From: Piscibacillus sp052246295
GTDB lineage: Bacteria; Bacillota; Bacilli; Bacillales; Alkalibacillaceae
Strand: one strand, 5' to 3'
Assembly (NCBI GenBank): GCA_052246295.1
Contig: JBQQCO010000032.1
DNA length: 21,293 nt
Shown here: in pieces, positions 16,002 through 21,293 of the stretch
Position numbering within the stretch: the first letter of the stretch is position 1
Layout: the number at the start of each line of letters is the position of its first letter
Translations under genes and position numbers: made by a program
Notes under the pieces: model-generated
What the model saw: only the letters and a program-made list of their open reading frames with translations
The model's database searches: none
What the model was told of the DNA's origin: nothing

Positions 16002-16111
16002 TCAAAATGCTTCGCTTTCCGCGGGCACGGCTCGAGCCTCCTCGGCCCAAAGAGCGGGGCCTGTGGGGTCTCGAGACTCGTGCTGTTCCCGCAGGAGTCT
16101 ACGCATTTTGA
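16002..16111. repeat. GC-rich imperfect palindrome, family A
   Basis: A 110-bp imperfect palindrome. Outer arms are TCAAAATGC / GCATTTTGA, then GCGGG-type and GCACG-CTCGAG arms, with GGCC near the centre. The pattern TTCGCTTTCCGCGGGC...CCTCCTCGG...CCCGCAGGAGTC is one I recognise from intergenic repeats of many Bacillaceae genomes. It would form a long cruciform or RNA hairpin and is far more GC-rich than its surroundings. Confidence 0.8.
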
Positions 16112-16176
16112 TTCCGCTTAGTGCGACTCACCTAACACAAAAGTGGTTTTATGCTCTTTATTCTGTTATAGATGCT

Positions 16177-16257
16177 TTATTGAATGATTGTAGCATCAAT
16201 TGGTGCCATAAAACCTTCGACGCAACCTTTCAAATGATTTAATACCATATCAATCAT
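16177..16257 (-). CDS. Possible 26-aa small ORF
   Basis: A short frame starts at ATG 16257 with AGAGAGG 4 nt upstream and ends at TAA 16177. The peptide starts MIDMVLNHLKGCVEG and ends MAPIDATIIQ. It lies between the two palindromic repeats. An inverted repeat GGTTTTATG/CATAAAACC brackets part of it. There is no homology I recognise; it may be a chance frame. Confidence 0.25.
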   Translation of the reverse strand: MIDMVLNHLKGCVEGFMAPIDATIIQ

Positions 16258-16374
16258 ATCGCCTCTCTTTTTTCTAGTGTTTTCGTCGACTTTAGGCTAA
16301 CAAGAGATGGCGAATGAGTGTATTTTTTTGTTTTGAATGTGATGTTCAACTTCATCTTTTTATACAGATGAGAA

Positions 16375-16503
16375 TGTGACGAGCGATAGGCGGCGACGCC
16401 AGTGGGAACAGCACGAGCTGAAGATCCACTGGGGAAAGCGTATTTCTTTCCACAGTTAGCTGAAGCCGTGCCCACGGCAAGCGTCCGCCGATAGCGAGTC
16501 ACA
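16375..16503. repeat. GC-rich imperfect palindrome, family B
   Basis: A 129-bp imperfect palindrome: TGTGAC, then GCGAT and GGCGG arms, pair with CCGCCGATAGCGA and GTCACA. The inner part has a near-direct repeat of AGCTGAAG...AAGCG. Sequence differs from the palindrome at 16002-16111, but both share the 14-mer GGGAACAGCACGAG (16404-16417 here, on the opposite strand at 16077-16090). Similar elements are common in Bacillaceae intergenic DNA. The minus-strand open frame running through it is a by-product of the repeat. Confidence 0.75.
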
Positions 16504-16577
16504 AACCAACGGTTCAATCATCAATCTCTCAACATAATTGTTGTGACAATGGACACCACCACATTTAGTATAGAGCC

Positions 16578-16763
16578 AGTTTTTTTTTAAGATTTGGTTC
16601 AGCTCGGAATTAAGACACAAGAAAATTCCTTCATATCAAAATTCCTTTAATATTACCATCATTTTAGAAAAAACCTCCCCTCAACATATAGTCTTTTCTC
16701 CTCAATCAAGTTATACTAATATTTGGAATAGTTAGCAAAACAAACATATGAGGAGCAACGGTC
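16578..16763. other. AT-rich leader before the small membrane gene pair
   Basis: No gene is visible. TATACT at 16712-16717 is a possible -10 box, without a good -35. GAGGAGC before ATG 16764 is the ribosome binding site of the next gene. Confidence 0.4.
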
Positions 16764-16952
16764 ATGAAATCCTTTCTAGATCATTATTGGACTTGGATTC
16801 TTTTATTTATGGTTGGCTTAAATCTCGTACTCTGTTTATTGATTCTTGAATTAAACTCAGAAGGGATTGTAGCACTCGTTTTTGGTGGAATAGGCTTTTT
16901 AGCTCTTCTTTATTTAACCTTGATAGATTATAAGAAACGAAAGGACGATTAG
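16764..16952 (+). CDS. Small two-helix membrane protein (62 aa)
   Basis: A 62-residue hypothetical protein. Two hydrophobic helices (about 9-27 and 34-53) flank the polar loop ELNSEG, and the C-terminus is basic and charged (DYKKRKDD). The start is supported by GAGGAGC upstream. It is separated by one base from the next gene, so the two are surely co-transcribed and possibly translationally coupled. I do not recognise the family. Confidence 0.8.
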   Translation: MKSFLDHYWTWILLFMVGLNLVLCLLILELNSEGIVALVFGGIGFLALLYLTLIDYKKRKDD

Positions 16953-16953
16953 G

Positions 16954-17337
16954 TTGGGGAAAGTAAGGGATGCTTTGATCTTCACTTTCTTTGTCGCGGG
17001 TTCGATCTGGGTTCTTTATATGCAAATGACGACTAGCTCTGAACCATATCAAGCCGTTGAAAAGGCCGCTGACAAGGAAGGCGTTGACCTTAGTGATACG
17101 GTTATTACGCATTTAGTCGATGATTGTGCGTATACATTGTATTACACGAATGACTCTTATGGATTCGCGTTATCAGAGAAAAATTTGTTCGGATGGAAAG
17201 TGGTAGATTTTGTTGATGGGTTACCTCTAGATAAATCGTTAGCGAATCAAGGGTATGCCTTCAGCAAGACGCTTGGGATTATCCACGGGATTGTGGATTC
17301 TTTCGTTGAGCATGTTCAGATTGATGGTAGTGAATGA
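16954..17337 (+). CDS. Membrane-anchored hypothetical protein (127 aa)
   Basis: A 127-residue protein with one N-terminal membrane segment (about 7-25, ALIFTFFVAGSIWVLYM) and a soluble, probably extracellular domain. Translation appears to start at TTG 16954: AAAGGA lies about 9 nt upstream and no ATG precedes the membrane segment. The domain has two aromatic strand-like patches (CAYTLYYTNDSYGFAL and NLFGWKVVDFV). It follows the 62-aa membrane protein by one base. The family is unknown; a lone Cys (C53) is present but there is no lipobox. Confidence 0.75.
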   Translation: MGKVRDALIFTFFVAGSIWVLYMQMTTSSEPYQAVEKAADKEGVDLSDTVITHLVDDCAYTLYYTNDSYGFALSEKNLFGWKVVDFVDGLPLDKSLANQGYAFSKTLGIIHGIVDSFVEHVQIDGSE

Positions 17338-18025
17338 AAAACAAATCCAAGAAACAGTCGTCCATTTCGAGGGAACTCTAAGCCCCATGACCATTAGTAT
17401 GGATTTACCTATGTATCAAAACTTAAAAGAAGAAAAAATGTACATTCAAACAGACATTCTAGTAGAAAACTTAGGTATGTTCATGCCATTACCTGAAGAT
17501 GCAAAAGGTAAGTTAATCGAAGTTGATATGGCTGATGTTGAAGGTATGGAAGAAGAAGAAATGGATATTGATGAGCTAACTGAACAAGTACAAAGCATTG
17601 TAAATGATTTCATCGATGAAAAAAGTGAAGATGACTTTACTGAAGAAGATGGAACTTATATCGTAACATTTACTAAAGATGATTTAGCTAATTTAGTTGG
17701 TAAAATCGCATCTGAAGTAGATGATACAATTACTGATGAAGAACTTCAAGAAGGTATTGATGAAATCAATACTGCTTTAGAGGACATTGACTTAAATACA
17801 TTCGAAATCCACATGACAATGGATGGCGATCAAGTTAAGAGCCAGAAGTTTGTATTAGATGCTGGTTTCGAAGCTGAAGGTAACGCTGTACAGCTAGAAT
17901 TAACAGCTGACACTGTTTACAACAGCATCAACGAAGATGTTGAATTCACAATCAACCCTGAAGATAGCGAAATTATGCCAATGGAAGAATTTGAGCAGCT
18001 AATGATGGGCGGAAAGGAATATTAA
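17312..18025 (+). pseudogene. Acidic secreted-type protein lacking its signal peptide (probably truncated)
   Basis: The long frame encodes a very acidic, Met-rich protein of about 237 residues. Strand-like repeats (MTISMDLPMYQ, MYIQTDILVENLGMFMPLPED, FEIHMTMDGDQVKSQKFVLDAGF, VQLELTADTVY) resemble the body of Bacillaceae lipoproteins of the DUF6612 kind, which normally start with a lipoprotein signal and a longer N-terminal part. Here the body begins abruptly around residue 10. Its upstream frame overlaps the previous gene out of frame, and no ribosome binding site precedes the possible starts (ATG 17312, ATG 17324, GTG 17330). A deletion that removed the 5' end is the simplest reading. Translational coupling to the previous gene is the alternative. 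Confidence 0.6.
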
Positions 18026-18035
18026 TTTAAGTAAA

Positions 18036-18053
18036 CTCACCTGAGCAGGTGAG
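18036..18053 (+). terminator. Hairpin after the acidic protein
   Basis: CTCACCT / AGGTGAG with loop GAGC, a perfect 7-bp stem. No T run follows, so it may stabilise the mRNA 3' end rather than terminate. Confidence 0.5.
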
Positions 18054-18066
18054 CTAACCACTTAAA

Positions 18067-18095
18067 AAGAGCCAGTTAATCCGGTTCTTTTTTAT
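18067..18095 (+). terminator. Terminator of the 16764-18025 unit
   Basis: AAGAGCC (18067-18073) pairs with GGTTCTT (18083-18089, one wobble) and is followed by a T run. It separates the small-gene unit from the YhgE-type gene. Confidence 0.8.
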
Positions 18096-18181
18096 GTTTT
18101 ATTATTGAAATTCGGGCAAAAATAAGATGCAATAATGTTAAGCCCAAAGCAATACATTTAAGTGTGACTAGCCGAATTCGG

Positions 18182-18187
18182 TATAAT
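18182..18187 (+). promoter_or_regulatory. -10 box of the yhgE-like gene
   Basis: A perfect TATAAT lies 46 bp before the chosen start; the -35 is poor (TTTAAG-like at 18158-18163, 18-bp spacer). Because transcription would begin near 18194, the in-frame ATG at 18186 cannot be the start. Confidence 0.5.
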
Positions 18188-18233
18188 GTTTATGTGGATT
18201 TTTAAGTACAAGGAGAAGGAGAAGGCGAAATAT

Positions 18234-20429
18234 ATGAAGAACAGTATGCATTTATACTTGAAAGACTTAAAAAACATTTCAACAAACTGGGTAGCCGCGA
18301 TTTTAATTGGTGGATTAATGATACTTCCGTCATTGTATGCGTGGATGAATATTGAAGCATCTTGGGACCCATATGGACAGACGGATCAAATTAAAGTCGG
18401 TGTTGTCAATAATGATACAGGGTCTACAGTGCGTGATGAAGAGATCCATGTAGGAAATGAATTAGTCGAACAACTAAAAGATAATGATTCAATGGACTGG
18501 CAGTTTGTCGATGAAGAGACAGCCATGGATAAAGTAGAATATGGAGACTACTATGCCGTCATTGTGATTCCCGATGACTTTTCTGAGAAATTGGGGACTG
18601 TGATTAATGATCAACCCACAAAAGCCGAAGTTAATTATTATGTGAATGAAAAAATTAACGCGATTGCTCCGAAGATTACCGATAAAGGAGCTACCACAAT
18701 CGTTGAGGAAATAAGCTCAAGCTTTATCTCAACTGTCAATGGCGTAATTTTTGATATGTTTAATCAACTTGGCCATGAATTACAAAGCTCTCTACCTGAT
18801 ATAAGGCAATTCGAGGATTATGTTTTTACAATTGAAGAAAAGTTACCTGAAATAAAAGAGGTTTTGGACGAATCACTCTCTGATGCTGAAAACGCCGAGG
18901 TCATGATCCATGATGCTCTTAACCTTATTCCACGCGTAGAAGAAGCGTCTAATCAAGGGCTTTCGACAGTAAACGAGACCTTGAATTTTATTAATGATGC
19001 AGAAGAACGTTTAGATGAGATAGCACCACGAGTGAACGAGGATTTGAACACCATCCAACAGGCCATTCAAGATACGAATGAGTTTTTAGAATCCGTTGAA
19101 CCATCTTCAATGGATTTACTGGATATGAACGAGCAAATGAACAATTGGAATGAACAAATTAATAGTACGGTTACATCTATTGAAACAGTAGAGGAAATTT
19201 TACAACAAATTCAAGAAGAACAGGAATCTGGTGAGGATTCGGGAGAAGATTCAGGTCAATCAGAAGAGAATAATCAAGAACAGATTGAAAATGCATTAAA
19301 TGAACTGGCAGCAATGAAAGCTACCTTACAAGAATTGCAAAAACAACTTAATCAAGTTGATGAGATGATTGCGGAACATAATCAAGAGTTAGAAGATATG
19401 ATGGCTAACTTACGAGAAACGGCTCAATTCACGAATGAGCGATTGGATGCTTTTATTACCGAATATAAAGAAACGATTGAACCTCGTGTTAGAGAAGAAA
19501 TTCAACATGCAAAAAGTTCATTAGAATCGGCGAAAAGCATTTTAACCAAGGTTCAAAATACGATTCCAGAAGCACAAAACATATTAAATCGAACCGCAAC
19601 TAATTTAGCAGATGGTGAAGATTTATTAGAGAGTGTTTTAGCGGAATATCCGTATATTAATACGAAAATAAATGAACTGGCTGATGAGATCCGTCAGATC
19701 CAAGGAGAAACGGATTTAGAGGAAATTATCGAGCTATTAGAAAACGATCCTGAAGCAGGGGAAAGCTTTTTTGAAGAACCCGTCAAGCTGAATCAAAACA
19801 AACTGTTTCCTATTGAAAATTATGGTACAGGCATGACACCGTTTTATACCGTATTGGCGATATGGGTTGGTGGATTATTATTGGTTTCTTTATTGGCAAC
19901 CGATCCGCATCACATAGAACCGTATACAGGAAGACAGATTTACTTTGGCAGATTATTGACCTTTGTCACGATTGGCATGATTCAAACCATCATTGTGACA
20001 TTAGGTGATATGTATCTACTGGGTGTAAATGTCCAAGAACCAGTTTGGTTTATATTATTTGGGCTTTTATCGAGCTTTGTGTTTATCACCATTGTTTATA
20101 CTTTAGTGTCGGTGTTTGGTGATATTGGAAAAGCTTTAGCTATTGTTTTCCTTGTTTTACAAATCGCAGGTGCTGGAGGAACGTATCCAGTGGATTTATT
20201 ACCAGAATTCTTTCAATCCATTCATTCTTTCCTTCCTTTCACCTATGCGATTAACTTGATGCGTGAAGCTGTGGGAGGAATTGTTTGGACTAAAGTACAA
20301 CATGATGCAGCGATCCTTTCGACATTTGGACTAGTGGCATTACTTGTGGGCGCCCTATTTAAAGCGCGTTTGAACAAGTATACACACCAATTAATGAAGA
20401 AGTCGAGAGAAACGGGATTGTTTCATTAA
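18234..20429 (+). CDS. yhgE: YhgE/Pip-family membrane protein
   Basis: A 731-residue membrane protein of the YhgE/Pip family (phage-infection-protein-like, ABC-2 permease fold). The first helix (about 15-37) is followed by WMNIEASWDPYGQTDQIKVGVVNND, a hallmark of the family. The large extracellular middle (about 180-520) is a Glu/Gln-rich coiled coil with an acidic Ser/Gly/Glu insert (EQESGEDSGEDSGQSEE). The C-terminal part has about five membrane helices with GRLLTFVTIGMIQTII, GAGGTYPVDLLPEFF and LPFTYAINLMREAVGG. Relatives include B. subtilis YhgE and lactococcal Pip; some family members act in type VII secretion or as phage receptors, but the function here is unknown. ATG 18234 follows an AGGAGAAGGAGAAGG stretch and gives the family N-terminus MKNSMHLYLKDLKNI. 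It has its own promoter and terminator. Confidence 0.9.
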   Translation: MKNSMHLYLKDLKNISTNWVAAILIGGLMILPSLYAWMNIEASWDPYGQTDQIKVGVVNNDTGSTVRDEEIHVGNELVEQLKDNDSMDWQFVDEETAMDKVEYGDYYAVIVIPDDFSEKLGTVINDQPTKAEVNYYVNEKINAIAPKITDKGATTIVEEISSSFISTVNGVIFDMFNQLGHELQSSLPDIRQFEDYVFTIEEKLPEIKEVLDESLSDAENAEVMIHDALNLIPRVEEASNQGLSTVNETLNFINDAEERLDEIAPRVNEDLNTIQQAIQDTNEFLESVEPSSMDLLDMNEQMNNWNEQINSTVTSIETVEEILQQIQEEQESGEDSGEDSGQSEENNQEQIENALNELAAMKATLQELQKQLNQVDEMIAEHNQELEDMMANLRETAQFTNERLDAFITEYKETIEPRVREEIQHAKSSLESAKSILTKVQNTIPEAQNILNRTATNLADGEDLLESVLAEYPYINTKINELADEIRQIQGETDLEEIIELLENDPEAGESFFEEPVKLNQNKLFPIENYGTGMTPFYTVLAIWVGGLLLVSLLATDPHHIEPYTGRQIYFGRLLTFVTIGMIQTIIVTLGDMYLLGVNVQEPVWFILFGLLSSFVFITIVYTLVSVFGDIGKALAIVFLVLQIAGAGGTYPVDLLPEFFQSIHSFLPFTYAINLMREAVGGIVWTKVQHDAAILSTFGLVALLVGALFKARLNKYTHQLMKKSRETGLFH

Positions 20430-20474
20430 CTTTAAATGAATTTTTAATAACTGAAAATAATAAGTAAGTTAAAG

Positions 20475-20509
20475 AATGGGCTACCTTAACAGTTGGTAGC
20501 CCATTTTTC
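20475..20509 (+). terminator. Terminator after the yhgE-like gene
   Basis: A perfect 11-bp stem AATGGGCTACC / GGTAGCCCATT with a 9-nt loop is followed by TTTCT. It also lies beyond the convergent sleB-like gene. Confidence 0.93.
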
Positions 20510-20582
20510 TCATTTCCATTATATATGATCGTTTAAAAGTCTATTACTAGGTTTTTCTATGTTTATCATTAATTCAAGTTTA

Positions 20583-21161
20583 TTATTCTGCAAATGTATG
20601 ATTTCCAATTTCAGTGACTGTCTCACGAGTAAAAATCCACTCATTGGTAGCTATATCAGGATTATAATAATAGGTTGAACCTTGTGTTGGGTCATAACCA
20701 TTAACCGCGTCCATTACAGCTTGATAAGCAACGGGACTTGGTGGAAGATTATATTGTCCATCATGGACGGCAGTGAAAGCATTCTGTTGTAATATAACAT
20801 TGCGAATCGTATTAGGGAAGTGAACTGAACCTTCTCGGTTTAAAATAACGGCTGCCACGGCCACCTTACCCTCATAGGATTCACCTCTTGCTTCACCATG
20901 TACAACCCTTGCCATCATCTCAACATTGTCAATTTGATATCGCGTCTTAGTTCCAACAATTCCGTCCACCCAAAGATTGGCATCATATTGGAAATCTTTA
21001 ACCGCTCTTTCGGTTAAAGGGCCGAAATATCCCGTAGGTTCGACGTTTAAATATCCCATTCTATACAATTTCCCTTGAAGATCTTGTACTTCTTGTCCCG
21101 TATTTCCATATTCTAAAGTAGTCGATGCCTGAACCTCGGTATCATTTCCCATTAACAACAT
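20583..21161 (-). CDS. sleB: SleB-like cell-wall (cortex) hydrolase, 5' end cut
   Basis: A 192-residue frame with a peptidoglycan-binding domain (about 17-78, YGNTGQEVQDLQGKLYRMGY and GIVGTKTRYQI) and a SleB/Hydrolase_2 domain (about 82-190, MARVVHGEARGE with catalytic Glu90, VAAVILNRE, FPNTIRNVI, YYYNPDIATNEW). SleB-type enzymes are lytic transglycosylases acting on spore cortex; CwlJ/SleB relatives also act in the wall, so the exact role is open. The visible N-terminus is only the end of a signal peptide (FLLGMLLMGNDTEVQA, cleavage after VQA). In frame upstream the sequence runs directly into the 127-bp terminal repeat with its terminator and no start codon before a stop. Promoter, ribosome binding site and the signal-peptide start are therefore absent in this arrangement; ATG 21161 is just the first Met. 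Confidence 0.85.
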   Translation of the reverse strand: MLLMGNDTEVQASTTLEYGNTGQEVQDLQGKLYRMGYLNVEPTGYFGPLTERAVKDFQYDANLWVDGIVGTKTRYQIDNVEMMARVVHGEARGESYEGKVAVAAVILNREGSVHFPNTIRNVILQQNAFTAVHDGQYNLPPSPVAYQAVMDAVNGYDPTQGSTYYYNPDIATNEWIFTRETVTEIGNHTFAE

Positions 21162-21168
21162 TCCTAAT

Positions 21169-21200
21169 AAGAAAAACCGGACGTAAAAACCACGTCCGGT
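21169..21200 (-). terminator. Rho-independent terminator of the right partial gene
   Basis: The second copy of the ACCGGACGT / ACGTCCGGT hairpin with T run. It would end transcription 8 bp before the first sleB Met codon. Confidence 0.9.
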
Positions 21201-21211
21201 CCTCTTTTGGG

Positions 21212-21292
21212 TTAGTGCTTACCTTTGAATGTATGCGTTTTACCTCTAACATCAATATATTCAACAGGATACATTTCTCCATTACATTGCTC
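21212..21292 (-). CDS. C-terminal 26 residues of unknown protein (second copy, partial)
   Basis: Identical to the tail encoded at 2-82, here entering from the right edge on the minus strand and followed by the same terminator. Whether two real genomic copies exist or one copy is shown twice by the assembly cannot be decided here. Confidence 0.55.
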   Translation of the reverse strand, partial: EQCNGEMYPVEYIDVRGKTHTFKGKH

Positions 21293-21293
21293 A

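Larger units (their letters stand above)
15921..16577. mobile_element. 657-bp segment bounded by 25-bp imperfect inverted repeats
   Basis: 15921-15945 and the reverse complement of 16553-16577 match at 21 of 25 positions. Both begin GG(T/C)TCTAT and share the last 14 bases AAATGTGGTGGTGT. A-rich (left) and T-rich (right) tracts lie just outside. The segment codes for no clear protein and holds two GC-rich palindromes, so a non-autonomous element is possible. ISL3-family ends also begin GGNTCT, but the link is weak. No target duplication is visible (ATAAAAAA against AGTTTTTT). Confidence 0.45.
21167..21293 (-). repeat. Right copy of 127-bp inverted terminal repeat
   Basis: Exact reverse complement of 1-127. 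Its inner edge at 21167 lies in the sleB signal-peptide region, 5 bp before the first sleB Met codon. Confidence 0.95.

Noticed and set aside
16002..16503. CRISPR array
   Set aside because: The repeated units are two single large palindromes that differ from each other; there are no regularly spaced short direct repeats and no cas genes.
16254..16517. Minus-strand 87-codon open frame
   Set aside because: It runs straight through the palindromic repeat at 16375-16503 and takes its Arg/Ala-rich composition from it; no ribosome binding site at its start. Such frames are typical by-products of this repeat.
1..21293. Circular replicon or phage with terminal repeats
   Set aside because: The end repeats are inverted, not direct, so they do not indicate circularity; no replication or phage structural genes are present, and the middle is core chromosome.

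Overview
The window looks like chromosomal DNA from a low-GC, endospore-forming member of the Bacillaceae. Evidence: the conserved Bacillus-type run yjbC - spx - yjbE (terC) - mecA - cls - coiA - pepF, a SleB-type cortex hydrolase, strong AAGGAGG-type ribosome binding sites, and GC-rich intergenic palindromes of a kind common in Bacillaceae. The genus cannot be fixed from the sequence alone.

Layout. (1) 1-127 is a contig-terminal repeat whose exact reverse complement is 21167-21293. It carries the tail of a small unknown gene plus a terminator. (2) 151-5728 is a metal-resistance island: a CopB-type copper/silver P-type ATPase behind a CsoR-like operator, a secreted YdhK/DUF1541 protein on the opposite strand, and a compact merR-merA mercury operon with a classic MerR operator. 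(3) 5729-7768 is a mobile-element graveyard: an ISL3-family transposase gene cut by the end of an IS256-family element, which itself keeps only its distal part, then AT-rich DNA. (4) 7769-15548 is core genome: acetyltransferase YjbC, thiol-stress regulator Spx, a TerC-family membrane protein, the ClpC adaptor MecA, cardiolipin synthase, competence factor CoiA and oligoendopeptidase F. (5) 15549-16763 is mostly non-coding: a small membrane-protein gene that is easily missed, then a 657-bp segment bounded by 25-bp imperfect inverted repeats and holding two large GC-rich palindromic repeats. (6) 16764-20429 has two small membrane-anchored hypothetical proteins, an acidic secreted-type protein that seems to have lost its signal peptide, and a YhgE/Pip-type membrane protein. 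(7) 20583-21161 is a SleB-like hydrolase on the minus strand, cut inside its signal peptide by the terminal repeat.

How the parts work together. CopB and YdhK fit export or periplasmic handling of copper. MerR and MerA detoxify Hg(II) by reduction, but no mercury transporter or organomercurial lyase is present. Spx, MecA and CoiA are functionally linked in Bacillus: Spx and ComK are both ClpC/ClpX-dependent proteolysis targets, MecA is the ClpC adaptor, and CoiA acts on incoming DNA during competence. The island sits directly upstream of yjbC-spx, with decayed insertion sequences marking the boundary. I see no convincing new multi-gene defence or RNA-guided system. The most unusual features are the terminal 127-bp inverted repeat with the truncated sleB, the palindrome-carrying segment that looks like a non-autonomous element, and the structured tail of the IS256 remnant.
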